64,000 nt of DNA from Bradyrhizobium guangdongense (GTDB taxonomy: Bacteria; Pseudomonadota; Alphaproteobacteria; Rhizobiales; Xanthobacteraceae), in NCBI RefSeq assembly GCF_004114975.1, contig NZ_CP030051.1, positions 3,038,001 through 3,102,000 on the forward strand, in the 5' to 3' direction. The position numbers and the translations under genes are program-made. The notes below the pieces were generated by a model. It was not told where the DNA came from, did not search any database, and saw only the letters and a list, made by a program, of their open reading frames with translations. Positions 48,649-60,961 of the stretch are shown piece by piece. Positions within the stretch are counted from its first letter, which is position 1. Each line of letters begins with the position of its first letter.

Positions 48649-49053
48649 ATGTCCATCAACGATCTCCCGGTCCTGTCGGCGCTTCGTACCAAGATGCAGT
48701 GGCACCAGGAACGCCAGCGCGTCCTGTCCGAGAACGTCTCCAATTCCGACACACCCAATTTCCGGCCGCGCGAGCTGGTCGAGCCGAAATTCGACAGGGC
48801 CGGCACGCCTGCGAGCTCGATGGGCCCGCTGGCGATGACCGTCACCAGTGCCTCGCACATGACGCCCTCCGGCGCGGCCTCGACCTTCGACCAGAACAGA
48901 AATGCGGGGTTCGAGACCCGTCCTGCGGGCAACGCCGTCAATCTCGAAGAGGAGATGATGAAATCCGCCAACAACCAGATGGATTACGCGGCGGTGACCT
49001 CGCTCTATGCCAAGAGCCTGCATCTTCTGAAGACCGCGATCGGCAAGGGTTAG
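48649..49053 (+). CDS. flgB: Flagellar proximal rod protein FlgB
   Basis: A 134-residue rod protein. INDLPVLSALRTKMQWHQERQRVLSENVSNSDTPNFRPREL is the family N-terminus, and VNLEEEMMKSANNQMDYAAVTSLYAKSLHLLKTAIGKG the C-terminus. It builds the innermost rod. The ATG at 48649 follows GGAAGGAG by 9 bp; an upstream in-frame extension is ignored. First gene of a six-gene operon. Confidence 0.95.
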   Translation: MSINDLPVLSALRTKMQWHQERQRVLSENVSNSDTPNFRPRELVEPKFDRAGTPASSMGPLAMTVTSASHMTPSGAASTFDQNRNAGFETRPAGNAVNLEEEMMKSANNQMDYAAVTSLYAKSLHLLKTAIGKG

Positions 49054-49071
49054 AGCTAGGGGAGCCTCGAC

Positions 49072-49497
49072 ATGGCCAATGACAGCAGCGACTTTGCCCG
49101 TTCCATGGCGATCGCAACCTCCGGGTTGCGGGCGCAGGCCGGGCGGATGCGGGTGATCTCGGAAAACATCGCGAACGCGGACTCGACCTCACAGAGCGCG
49201 GGCGGCGATCCCTATCGGCGCAAGGTGCCGACGTTCTCCTCGGCGCTCGACCGCACGCTCGATGCGCAGGTCGTCACGCTCGGCAGGATCAAGCCCGACC
49301 AGTCCGCCTTCCGCGTCAAGTACGAGCCGAACAATCCGGCGGCCGATGCGAGCGGCAACGTCAAATATCCCAACGTGAATTCGGTGGTCGAGATGACCGA
49401 CATGCGCGATGCGCAGCGGTCCTACGAGGCCAATGTCAACATCATCAGTGCAACGCGCCGCATGATCCAGCGCACGCTCGACATCCTCAAGACCTGA
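49072..49497 (+). CDS. flgC: Flagellar proximal rod protein FlgC
   Basis: A 141-residue rod protein. MAIATSGLRAQAGRMRVISENIANADSTSQSAGGDPYRRK and VEMTDMRDAQRSYEANVNIISATRRMIQRTLDILKT are the expected ends, with KYPNVNSVVEMTDMR the FlgC signature. Second gene of the operon, 18 bp after flgB. Confidence 0.95.
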   Translation: MANDSSDFARSMAIATSGLRAQAGRMRVISENIANADSTSQSAGGDPYRRKVPTFSSALDRTLDAQVVTLGRIKPDQSAFRVKYEPNNPAADASGNVKYPNVNSVVEMTDMRDAQRSYEANVNIISATRRMIQRTLDILKT

Positions 49498-49514
49498 CAG
49501 GGAATTCTTAAGCC

Positions 49515-49823
49515 ATGGCAACACCGACAATCGCGGCCAATGCCTATGCCAACCTTGCGCGCGTGCTGGAAAACGGCGGCGCCGGCAAGGGCAGCGAGCC
49601 GAACGGGCAGTCCTTTTCCTCGCTGCTGAAGGACGCGATCGGCAGCGTCGTGGAATCCGGTCGCAAGTCCGACGCGCAGACCGTGGCGATGGCCAACGGC
49701 AAGGCCAACGTGATGGACGTGGTGACGGCGGTCGCCGACACCGACGTCGCGGTGTCGACGCTGGTCTCGGTCCGCGACCGCGTGATCGCGGCGTATGAAG
49801 ACATCATGAAGATGCCGATCTGA
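49515..49823 (+). CDS. fliE: Flagellar hook-basal body protein FliE
   Basis: A 102-residue protein. SFSSLLKDAIGSVVESGRKSDAQTVAMANGKANVMDVVTAVADTDVAVSTLVSVRDRVIAAYEDIMKMPI matches FliE, including the final I-M-K-M-P-I. It joins the MS ring to the rod and docks at the export gate. 17 bp after flgC. Confidence 0.95.
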   Translation: MATPTIAANAYANLARVLENGGAGKGSEPNGQSFSSLLKDAIGSVVESGRKSDAQTVAMANGKANVMDVVTAVADTDVAVSTLVSVRDRVIAAYEDIMKMPI

Positions 49824-49904
49824 TTTTGCCTCCGAGGGGATAGGTCTTCGCATCGCCCCGCGACGGCGGTGAGGAGGCGAGGGAATGAATAAAGGAATTC
49901 TGCA

Positions 49905-50168
49905 ATGACCGGACCCGAGACCCTCGACGTCGCACGCGATGCGATCTGGACCATCGTGATCGTGTCCTCGCCGCTCATGGTGGTCGGGCTCGTGGTCGGC
50001 GTGATCGTGTCGCTGTTCCAGGCGCTGACGCAGATCCAGGAACAGACGCTGGTCTATGTTCCGAAGATTCTAGCCATCTTTGCCACGATGCTACTGGCGC
50101 TACCCTTCATGGCCGATGCGCTTCATTCCCATATGCTGCGGATCTCATCGCGAATCATCGGCGGCTGA
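49905..50168 (+). CDS. fliQ: Flagellar export gate protein FliQ
   Basis: An 87-residue protein with two membrane helices (AIWTIVIVSSPLMVVGLVVGVIVSLFQALTQIQEQTL and FATMLLALPFMADALHSHM). QALTQIQEQTL is the invariant FliQ loop. It forms part of the FliPQR export gate. 81 bp after fliE and 17 bp before fliR. Confidence 0.95.
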   Translation: MTGPETLDVARDAIWTIVIVSSPLMVVGLVVGVIVSLFQALTQIQEQTLVYVPKILAIFATMLLALPFMADALHSHMLRISSRIIGG

Positions 50169-50185
50169 GGCACAATGCGCTCACC

Positions 50186-50956
50186 ATGCGCATCGACGTC
50201 TCGCTGCTGCCGGCCCTTGCCGCAGCCTTCATGCTCGCCTTCGCCCGGGTCGGCGCGATGGTGATGCTGCTGCCGGGGCTCGGGGAAACCAACATTCCGA
50301 CGCGGGTCAAGCTGTCGATCGCGCTGGTTCTGACGCTGATCATCCTGCCGCTGCATCGGAACGCCTATCATGTCGATATGGGCTCGCTCGCGCCGATGCT
50401 GGTCCTGATGCTGCATGAGATCGTGATCGGCATCGTGCTTGGCGCCACCGCGCGCGTGACGCTCGCGGCGCTCCAGGTCGCGGGCGCCGTGATCGCGCAG
50501 CAGATGGGGCTCGGCTTCGTCACCTCGGTCGATCCGACGCAGGGCCAGCAGGGCGTGCTGGTCGGCAACTTCCTCACCATGCTGGGCGTGACCCTGCTGT
50601 TCGCCACCGACAGCCATCATCTGGTGATCGCGGCCCTGAACGACAGCTATTCGATCTTCGCGCCGGGCGAGACCGTGTCGAGCGGCGACGTTGCTGCGCT
50701 GGCCACGCGGGCCTTCTCGGCCGCGTTCCTGCTCGGCTTGCAGCTGTCGGGGCCGTTCCTGGTGTTCGGCCTCGTGTTCAACATCGGGCTTGGGGTGCTG
50801 GCGCGCTTGATGCCGCAGATGCAGGTCTATTTCGTCGGCGTGCCGCTGTCGATCTTCGCGGGCTTCATGGTGCTGGCCGTGGTGCTCACCGCAATGATGG
50901 GCACCTATCTCGACTACTTCATCGGTGTCATGCACCAGATGATGCCGTTGAAATAA
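50186..50956 (+). CDS. fliR: Flagellar export gate protein FliR
   Basis: A 256-residue polytopic protein with six predicted helices. ARVGAMVMLLPGLGETNIPTRVKLSIALVLTLIILP, GAVIAQQMGLGFVTSVDPTQGQQG and GLVFNIGLGVLARLMPQMQVYFVGVPLSIFAGF are family signatures. It completes the export gate with FliP and FliQ and contacts FlhB. It is followed by two long hairpins before flhB. Confidence 0.95.
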   Translation: MRIDVSLLPALAAAFMLAFARVGAMVMLLPGLGETNIPTRVKLSIALVLTLIILPLHRNAYHVDMGSLAPMLVLMLHEIVIGIVLGATARVTLAALQVAGAVIAQQMGLGFVTSVDPTQGQQGVLVGNFLTMLGVTLLFATDSHHLVIAALNDSYSIFAPGETVSSGDVAALATRAFSAAFLLGLQLSGPFLVFGLVFNIGLGVLARLMPQMQVYFVGVPLSIFAGFMVLAVVLTAMMGTYLDYFIGVMHQMMPLK

Positions 50957-50962
50957 GGGCGA

Positions 50963-51043
50963 GGCTAGTGCCGCCGATTTGAAGTTCCTGCAGTGCCAGC
51001 CGCAAATCCGACCAGGAACTTCAAATGGATCAGCGGCACTAGC
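50963..51043. repeat. Long two-part hairpin 1 between fliR and flhB
   Basis: Outer arm GCTAGTGCCGC (50963-50973) pairs perfectly with 51033-51043. Inner arm TTTGAAGTTCCTG (50977-50989) pairs perfectly with 51013-51025. Internal loops of 3 and 7 bases separate the arms and the apical loop is 23 bases, giving 24 paired bases per side. It begins 6 bases after the fliR stop. Confidence 0.85.
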
Positions 51044-51057
51044 AACCTTAGAGTCTT

Positions 51058-51131
51058 GTAGCGCCCCTGTGCTTTCCGAAGTTCGTGCACAGGGGCCGCA
51101 AAAGTGACGAACTTCGGAAAGCGGGCGCTAC
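51058..51131. repeat. Long two-part hairpin 2 abutting the flhB start
   Basis: Outer arm GTAGCGCCC (51058-51066) pairs with 51123-51131. Inner arm GCTTTCCGAAGTTCGT (51071-51086) pairs with 51107-51122. The apical loop is 20 bases. A competing stem, CCCCTGTGC (51064-51072) with GCACAGGGG (51087-51095), is also perfect, so two structures exclude each other. The last base of the 3-prime arm touches the GTG start of flhB. The architecture and the inner GAAGTTC match hairpin 1. Confidence 0.85.
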
Positions 51132-52211
51132 GTGGCTGAAGACAAGGATCCAGAGAGCCAAACAGAAGACCCGACGCAAAAACGTCTCGAAGAGGCGCTT
51201 GAACGCGGCGACGTCGCCAAGAGCCAGGAGATCAACACCTGGTTCATGATCGCGGGCGGCACGCTCGTGGTCTCGACCTTCTCGGGCTCGGTCGGCGGCG
51301 GGCTGTTGACGCCGATGCGCAATCTGCTCGCCAATTCCTGGATGATCAAAACCGATCCCGGGAATTTGCTCGCGCTGATGCAGCAGATCGAAGTCGCCGT
51401 GCTGGCTGCCGTCGGCGTGCCGCTTCTGATGCTGGTGATCGCGGCCATCGCCGGCAACATGCTTCAGCACCGGCTGGTATGGTCGGGCGAATCCCTCAAG
51501 CCCAAATTCAGCAAGCTCTCGCCGGCAGCCGGCTTCAAGCGCATCTTCGGCAAGCAGGCAGGGGTCAATTTCCTGAAGGGCATCGGCAAGCTCGTCGTGC
51601 TCGGCGCGGTCATGACCACGATCCTGTGGCCGGAGCGGCACCGCATGGAGGCGATGGTCAAGCTCGATCCGATGGCCATGATGGGCGCCGCCACCAGCCT
51701 GACCGTCCATCTGCTCGGCGCGGTGGTCGCGGCCCTCGCGATCATCGCCATCGGCGACTATTTCTTCCAATATCGCAGCTGGTTCCAGCGGCAGAAGATG
51801 TCGCTCCAGGAGATCAAGGAAGAGTTCAAGCAGTCCGAAGGCGACCCGCACATCAAGGGCAAGCTCAGGCAATTGCGGCAGCAGCGCTCCAAGAAGCGCA
51901 TGATGGCCGCGGTTCCCAAGGCCTCGGTGATCATCACCAACCCCACCCACTATTCCGTGGCGCTCTCCTACGAGCGCGGCATGTCGGCGCCGATCTGCGT
52001 CGCCAAAGGCGTCGACAACCTCGCTTTCAAGATCCGGGAGATCGCGCGCGAGCACGACATTCCGATCGTCGAGAACGTGCCGCTGGCCCGCGCGCTCTAC
52101 GCCACCGTCGAGATCGACCAGGAGATCCCGATGGAGCACTACCATGCGGTCGCCGAAGTCATCGGCTACGTCATACGGATGAAGCGCGGTTTTAGTGCCG
52201 CACGGCAATAA
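51132..52211 (+). CDS. flhB: Flagellar export switch protein FlhB
   Basis: A 359-residue protein. The start (V/M)AEDKDPESQTEDPTQKRLEEALERGDVAKSQE is the FlhB N-terminus. Four membrane helices follow, then the cytoplasmic domain with the autocleavage site NPTH in SVIITNPTHYSVALSYERG, and VPLARALYATVEIDQEIPMEHY. Cleavage between N and P switches export from rod/hook to filament substrates. The GTG start has no Shine-Dalgarno sequence in its 12 upstream bases, which form the 3-prime arm of hairpin 2, so translation may depend on structure or on coupling. Confidence 0.95.
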   Translation: MAEDKDPESQTEDPTQKRLEEALERGDVAKSQEINTWFMIAGGTLVVSTFSGSVGGGLLTPMRNLLANSWMIKTDPGNLLALMQQIEVAVLAAVGVPLLMLVIAAIAGNMLQHRLVWSGESLKPKFSKLSPAAGFKRIFGKQAGVNFLKGIGKLVVLGAVMTTILWPERHRMEAMVKLDPMAMMGAATSLTVHLLGAVVAALAIIAIGDYFFQYRSWFQRQKMSLQEIKEEFKQSEGDPHIKGKLRQLRQQRSKKRMMAAVPKASVIITNPTHYSVALSYERGMSAPICVAKGVDNLAFKIREIAREHDIPIVENVPLARALYATVEIDQEIPMEHYHAVAEVIGYVIRMKRGFSAARQ

Positions 52212-52365
52212 AACCCCCGAAAAGTACCGGAAATGGCCGTAAACTGGGAATCAGCGTACCTTTTGGCCCTGCTGCCCTTGCGTCTGCGGGTCCGATTCAG
52301 GCAGGGAGGACCCGACGAGCCCCACGGCGCGTTGATTCTCTGCCGACAGGCCAAACCAGCGTGAA

Positions 52366-54945
<2,580 letters not shown>

Positions 54946-54958
54946 CTCGCTCTACTCC

Positions 54959-55042
54959 GTCATTGCGAGGAGCGAAGCGACGAAGCAATCCAGACTATCT
55001 CCGCGGTGGCAGCCTGGATTGCTTCGCTACGCTCGCAATGAC
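54959..55042. repeat. Palindromic intergenic repeat, GTCATTGCGAG family
   Basis: The left arm starts GTCATTGCGAGGAGCGAAGC and continues to AAGCAATCCAG (54959-54992). The right arm CTGGATTGCTTCGC...GCTCGCAATGAC (55014-55042) is its near reverse complement. It lies after cckA. Palindromes of this type are dispersed in Bradyrhizobium and Rhodopseudomonas genomes (recalled, not searched). A partial copy lies at 56281. Confidence 0.85.
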
Positions 55043-55247
55043 AGGGAGGGAGCGGTCCCCCTCGTTTCGCCGCCGGTAACCGGCGACCATAGCTCCCCGC
55101 GCCCGGCCAAATCCCCGGCAAATCAGGGCTTTTGCCGGATCCCCGCGACCGAGGGCCGCAGCTATAAGTCGCGGAACCGGCTTCCCTTTTGACGAAGGCT
55201 GCCCATCTTACTGGCACGTCCCCATGCCGGGGATTTGGGAAACGCAC

Positions 55248-56201
55248 ATGAATTTCTCGCAATGGTCCCGCACTCTCGTGAAGACGATTGCCGTCGTTCT
55301 GGCGCTGGCGCTGCCGACGGCGCTTGCGATCTCCTCCGCTGACGCCCGCGTCGGCGGCGGCTTCTCGTCGGGTTCGCGCGGTTCGCGGACCTTCTCGGCC
55401 CCGCCGTCGACCACGACTGCGCCGGGTTCGACCTCGCAATTCAACCGCACTTACAGCCAGCCGGGTGGCGGCTTCAACAATGCTGCGCCCTCGCGCGGCG
55501 GCCTGTTCGGCCGTGGCGGCGGCTTCCTGGGCGGTCTTGCGGCCGGCTTCCTCGGCGCAGGCCTTCTGGGCATGCTGTTCGGCGGCGGTCTGTTCGGCGG
55601 CCTCGGCGGGCTGTCGTCCATTCTGGGCCTGATCATCCAGATCGTGCTGATCGTGTTCGTGGTGCGGCTGGCGATGTCCTGGTGGCAGCGGCGCAATTCG
55701 CCGCAGGCAGCCTATGCCGGCGCAGCTCCGGGACCGCAGGCGAACTATCGCAGCGGCCTTGGTGGCGGCTTCGGCTTCGGCGCCAACAACAACGCGCCGC
55801 TCGAGATCAAGCCTGACGATTACGAGGCGTTCGAACGCCTGCTCGGCGACATCCAGTCGGCCTGGTCGAACGAGGACGTGGCCAAGCTGCATACGCTGGC
55901 GACGCCGGAAATGGTCTCCTATTTCGAGCAGGACCTCGCCCAGAACCGCGCCCGCAACGCCGTCAACAAGGTGACCAACGTCAAACTGTTGCAGGGCGAC
56001 CTCGCGGAAGCCTGGCGCGAAGGCGAGACCGACTACGCGACCGTGGCGATGCGCTTTGCGCTCACCGACAAGACCGTCGACCGCAACACCGGCGCGATCG
56101 TCGCCGGCAGCGAGCAGCCGGGCGAAGTCACCGAAGTCTGGACCTTCGCCCGCCGCCCGGGCAGCCCTTGGGAATTGTCGGCGATCCAGCAGACCAACTG
56201 A
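55248..56201 (+). CDS. Tim44-like domain membrane protein
   Basis: A 317-residue protein. Signal-like helix VKTIAVVLALALPTALAISSADARV is followed by a Gly/Ser-rich region and a Gly-rich block with a membrane segment (SSILGLIIQIVLIVFVVRLAMSWW, about residues 131-154). The C-terminal Tim44 domain includes DYEAFERLLGDIQSAWSNEDVAKLHTLATPEMVSYFEQDLA and EVTEVWTFARRPGSPWELSAIQQ. In alphaproteobacteria such proteins (TimA-like) are membrane-linked and of uncertain function. ATG 55248 gives a compact signal; an 8-codon upstream extension exists. Confidence 0.88.
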   Translation: MNFSQWSRTLVKTIAVVLALALPTALAISSADARVGGGFSSGSRGSRTFSAPPSTTTAPGSTSQFNRTYSQPGGGFNNAAPSRGGLFGRGGGFLGGLAAGFLGAGLLGMLFGGGLFGGLGGLSSILGLIIQIVLIVFVVRLAMSWWQRRNSPQAAYAGAAPGPQANYRSGLGGGFGFGANNNAPLEIKPDDYEAFERLLGDIQSAWSNEDVAKLHTLATPEMVSYFEQDLAQNRARNAVNKVTNVKLLQGDLAEAWREGETDYATVAMRFALTDKTVDRNTGAIVAGSEQPGEVTEVWTFARRPGSPWELSAIQQTN

Positions 56202-56225
56202 TCGCTCCAAGAGCGAGAAGCGAGG

Positions 56226-56255
56226 GCGTCGTGCCCCAGGCACGACGCTCTTTTT
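56226..56255 (+). terminator. Terminator after Tim44-domain gene
   Basis: GCGTCGTGCC / GGCACGACGC, a 10-bp stem with a 3-base loop, then CTTTTT. Confidence 0.92.
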
Positions 56256-56280
56256 GTTTGGGCTGCGTACTCTCTCCACG

Positions 56281-56305
56281 TCTTCGCTGCGCTCGCAATG
56301 ACGGA
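56281..56305. repeat. Partial copy of the GTCATTGCGAG palindromic repeat
   Basis: TCTTCGCTGCGCTCGCAATGACGG matches the right arm of the element at 54959 (CTTCGCTACGCTCGCAATGAC). The left arm is missing. A smaller fragment (GCAATGACGGAGT) occurs near 35479. Confidence 0.6.
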
Positions 56306-56398
56306 GTATGGGGCGTGAGCGTCGCGCTCCCACCCTGCCGGAACCTTCGGATGCGTGCTACATTGGCCCTTGCTCGCCAACGCTCACGGAACGCTTCC

Positions 56399-57106
56399 AT
56401 GAAATATGAGCTCTACTACTGGCCCGAGATCCAGGGCCGCGGTGAATATGTGCGGCTGGCGCTGGAGGAGGCGGGGGCGGATTACGTCGACGTTGCGCGC
56501 GGTCCGCGCGGCACGGCTGCGATGATGAAGATGATGGACGCCCACAAAGGCACGCCGCCCTTTGCGCCGCCGTTCCTGAAAGCGGGCAAGCTCGTCATCG
56601 GTCAGACCGCCAACATCCTGCTCTATCTCGGCGACCGTCACGGACTTGCGCCGAAGACGGAAGCCGGAAAGCTCTGGGTGCATCAGCTTCAATTGACCAT
56701 CACCGATTTCGTGGTCGAGATCCACGACACCCATCATCCGCTCGGTCCATCGCTGTATTACGAGGACCAGAAGGCGCCGGCGAAGAAACGCACCGCCGAT
56801 TTCTGGGACGAGCGCGTGCCGAAATATCTCGGCTATTTCGAGCAGCTCCTCGAGGACGCGGGCGGCGCCCATGTCACCGGCCGTCGTCTCACTTACGTCG
56901 ATCTCTCGCTGTTCCAGATCGTCGACGGGCTGCGTTACGCCTTCCCGAAGCGCATGACGGCGTTCGAAAAGAACATCCCCGGCCTAGTCGGTCTGCACGA
57001 CCGCGTCGCGGCCCGGCCGAACATCAGGGCTTACCTGGCAAGCGAGCGTCGCATTCCCTACAACGAGCAGGGCATCTTCCGGCACTACAAGGAGCTGGAT
57101 GCCTGA
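56399..57106 (+). CDS. Glutathione S-transferase family protein
   Basis: A 235-residue GST. The thioredoxin-like N-domain is MKYELYYWPEIQGRGEYVRLALEEAGADY, with the tyrosine and GR-x-x-x-V-R-L pattern of the S-crystallin/alpha-like class, followed by FAPPFLKAGKLVIGQTANILLYLGDRHGL (the usual SNAIL/TRAIL position reads QTANI). The helical C-domain includes HVTGRRLTYVDLSLFQIVDGLRYAFP. It probably conjugates or reduces with glutathione in the cytoplasm. ATG 56399 is chosen because the first strand starts directly after it. Confidence 0.88.
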   Translation: MKYELYYWPEIQGRGEYVRLALEEAGADYVDVARGPRGTAAMMKMMDAHKGTPPFAPPFLKAGKLVIGQTANILLYLGDRHGLAPKTEAGKLWVHQLQLTITDFVVEIHDTHHPLGPSLYYEDQKAPAKKRTADFWDERVPKYLGYFEQLLEDAGGAHVTGRRLTYVDLSLFQIVDGLRYAFPKRMTAFEKNIPGLVGLHDRVAARPNIRAYLASERRIPYNEQGIFRHYKELDA

Positions 57107-57107
57107 G

Positions 57108-57782
57108 TCACCACACGCCGGGGATCAGGCGATAGCGCACCCGCACCGCGTAATCGGCGTAGCCTGATAGTCCCGCGATCAGCGTCCGCTCCTCGATGCG
57201 GATGCGCACCGCGATCAACAGCACGAGGATCGGCGCGATCGCAAGTCCCCACCACGAGCCGAGACACAGCGGCACGCCCGTAAAGAACATGAGCATGCCG
57301 CTGTACATGGGATGACGGACGTGAGCATAAGGCCCTGACGAGATCACGTGCTGGGCGCGCTCAGCCTGCAGCTTCACCACGGGCGCGGCGAACGAGTTCT
57401 CGCGAAATACCCACATCGTGAACAGCGTGCAGGCGAGGTACAGCACGAAGCCCAGGGCCTGCAATGCGAGCGGTACATGCGAGGCACCGGCGCGCCGGTC
57501 GAGACCGATGGCGATGAGCCAGACCAAAATGGCCGCCATGAAGGCGATCATGAAGGCCTTGTCGGCGCCCGGCTGGTCTCGCTTGATCACCGGACGAAGC
57601 CGCTCTGCCAGCAGCCCCGGATCGATCCGGTAGAGCCACCAGCCGCAGAGCGGGCCGACCACGGCGGAGGTGACGAGGAACACCCAGGCCGACGGCCAAC
57701 GCAGCGTGCCCGCGGAAGCGAACAACAATGCGCCCATCGCGATGACGAAGATCGTGTTCTGCAACAAGAGGCGGGCGATCAT
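57108..57782 (-). CDS. Isoprenylcysteine methyltransferase-like membrane protein
   Basis: A 224-residue polytopic protein with about six helices. The C-terminal SGPYAHVRHPMYSGMLMFFTGVPLCLGSWWGL and RIRIEERTLIAGLSGYADYAVRVRYRLIPGVW are the ICMT/PEMT-type SAM-binding region (G-P-Y-x-x-x-R-H-P-x-Y, then E-E-x-x-L). The methyl acceptor is unknown; bacterial members rarely act on isoprenylcysteine. ATG 57782 begins MIARLLLQN directly before the first helix. Its stop is 2 bp from the GST stop (convergent). Confidence 0.85.
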   Translation of the reverse strand: MIARLLLQNTIFVIAMGALLFASAGTLRWPSAWVFLVTSAVVGPLCGWWLYRIDPGLLAERLRPVIKRDQPGADKAFMIAFMAAILVWLIAIGLDRRAGASHVPLALQALGFVLYLACTLFTMWVFRENSFAAPVVKLQAERAQHVISSGPYAHVRHPMYSGMLMFFTGVPLCLGSWWGLAIAPILVLLIAVRIRIEERTLIAGLSGYADYAVRVRYRLIPGVW

Positions 57783-57855
57783 GCGCGGGTCCCCGGGCAA
57801 TCTCGCACGAGCTTGGCCGCGCTATCGGGCAAAGATGGGGCCGGACGCGCGAAAG

Positions 57856-57876
57856 GCCCGGTCAACCCGACCGGGC
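57856..57876 (-). terminator. Hairpin after the small proline-rich gene
   Basis: GCCCGGT / ACCGGGC, a 7-bp stem with a 7-base loop, followed on the minus strand by CTTTCGCG. It lies 22 bases past the stop of the small gene at 57899. Confidence 0.5.
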
Positions 57877-57898
57877 GATCTTCGTAGTGCAGGATCAA

Positions 57899-58078
57899 TC
57901 AGGCGAGCTGATCGATCCGCGTGCCCTGGCCGGGCGGCAGCGGCGCGGGCGGCGTCGGCTGATCGGTCGGGTCGGTATCCCGGGTCTTGGTCTGGTCGTC
58001 CTGCTTGGTCGTGTCGTAGCTCGGGACCACGATCGCGATCGGCGGCGGAGCAACGGTCGAAACGTTGGAGACGCTCAT
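57899..58078 (-). CDS. Small proline-rich protein, 59 residues
   Basis: An ATG-to-TGA frame reading MSVSNVSTVAPPPIAIVVPS, then an acidic/Lys stretch (YDTTKQDDQTKTRDTDPTDQ) and a Pro-rich end (TPPAPLPPGQGTRIDQLA). No signal or membrane helix. The compact frame, the GGATGAG context at the start and a following hairpin support a real small gene. Function unknown; related short proteins may exist in Bradyrhizobium, not checked. Confidence 0.55.
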   Translation of the reverse strand: MSVSNVSTVAPPPIAIVVPSYDTTKQDDQTKTRDTDPTDQPTPPAPLPPGQGTRIDQLA

Positions 58079-58174
58079 CCACGGATCCTCACAGATGGAA
58101 ACAATTGATCCTGCGCCGTAGGAGACGAAGTTTCCTTCAAGACAATCATTAAAATGCGAGGAATCCGGTGCGCG

Positions 58175-58654
58175 CTACTCGTCCTTCGGCCGGGTGATCG
58201 CGATCGCGGCTTCGGTCTTGGTGCGGGTGCATTCCATGTTGAGGCGCTTGTAGCGCATCGTGACCTTGTCGCCGCGCAGCAGGCCCATGCGTTTCAGGCA
58301 GCGCGTCGCGCCGGTCGTGGTGTCGTCCTTGGTCACCGTGAAGATGATCGCCGCCGCGGAGGCCACCAGATCATAGAATTGCGGCGTCGGCTTGCGGTCG
58401 CCCTTGGCATAGAGCTCGTTGGAATAGGCGGCTCCTTGCGCGCGGCAGCCGAGCGACAGCTCCTTCGCCGCCGGGTGGCTAAGATAGATGATGTTGGCGG
58501 CCTTGAAGTTGACCTTGAGCCCGTCGATGCCGCCGGCGAGCTGCTTGGCGATGTCGTCGCACTGGTCGGCGCGCGCAGGCGCAGAGATGGTCACAAGGCC
58601 GATGATTGCGGCGGCGAACCAGATCGCGCCGCGAAAGTCCACTTTGAAAATCAT
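58175..58654 (-). CDS. Hypothetical exported protein with four cysteines
   Basis: A 159-residue protein with signal peptide RGAIWFAAAIIGLVTISAPARA. The mature part is QCDDIAKQLAGGIDGLKVNFKAANIIYLSHPAAKELSLGCRAQGA, then ATRCLKRMG and LNMECTRTK. The four cysteines suggest two disulfides in the periplasm. No family is recognised. ATG 58654 gives the signal peptide a normal N-region; an upstream extension of 47 codons looks non-coding. Confidence 0.7.
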   Translation of the reverse strand: MIFKVDFRGAIWFAAAIIGLVTISAPARADQCDDIAKQLAGGIDGLKVNFKAANIIYLSHPAAKELSLGCRAQGAAYSNELYAKGDRKPTPQFYDLVASAAAIIFTVTKDDTTTGATRCLKRMGLLRGDKVTMRYKRLNMECTRTKTEAAIAITRPKDE

Positions 58655-58858
58655 GATGAAAAGCCCCTTAGGGCGCGCATTCAACCGTCGCTGCCCGCGA
58701 AGCGCAAGGGGGGGCAATCCGGTCCTGGACAATGCCCGCCACGGGCACGATTCGGGATGCCCCGGCCGCGCCGGAACGCCTTCCCTTTGCGGCAAAAAAG
58801 CTTAGAACGCTTCCATGCTTAGAGGCCCCTAAAGGGCTCCAGAACCCGAGATCCGCCC

Positions 58859-60514
<1,656 letters not shown>

Positions 60515-60521
60515 CTCTTCA

Positions 60522-60547
60522 CCTCGCCCCGCGAGAGCGGGGCGAGG
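60522..60547. terminator. Hairpin between fumA and the convergent small gene
   Basis: A perfect 11-bp stem (CCTCGCCCCGC / GCGGGGCGAGG) with a GAGA loop and no T-tract. It lies between convergent genes and probably ends both. Confidence 0.7.
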
Positions 60548-60554
60548 CAGAAGG

Positions 60555-60851
60555 TCAAGCGCGCGTGCCAGTGAACGGGAAGCTGCCCATCGGGCCGATG
60601 CTCGCCTCGCCCGAGATGCTGTCGCCGGAAACCTTGCCGGAGAAAGCCAGCGTCAGCGGCATCGGATTGACGATTGAGACCTTCCAGGCGAGGTCGTCGC
60701 CGTTCACGGTGCCCTCGAAGATCTCGGTGGATTCACCTTCCGCGCCCTGCGTGCCCGTCAACGTGCCTCCGGAGCTCTTCACGCTCAGCGTCGTCTGGCG
60801 CTCGCCCATCGGCGTCGACAAAGTCAGATTCCAGTTGCCGTCCACGGCCAT
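60555..60851 (-). CDS. Conserved small hypothetical protein
   Basis: A 98-residue, strand-rich protein: MAVDGNWNLTLSTPMGERQTTLSVKSSGGTLTGTQGAEGE, then FSGKVSGDSISGEASIGPMGSFPFTGTRA. The alternating pattern suggests a small beta-barrel or sandwich. No signal peptide and no cysteine. I do not recognise a named domain. It is convergent with fumA. Confidence 0.75.
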   Translation of the reverse strand: MAVDGNWNLTLSTPMGERQTTLSVKSSGGTLTGTQGAEGESTEIFEGTVNGDDLAWKVSIVNPMPLTLAFSGKVSGDSISGEASIGPMGSFPFTGTRA

Positions 60852-60961
60852 TCGCGTCTCCCGAACGATGATTTCGGCGGGCTGCGATGATCCGCAGCCA
60901 GTCCAGGGGCGAGGCTATAGCGCAACTTGAAGCCGCCGCCTAATGCCTCCTTGAGCGACTA

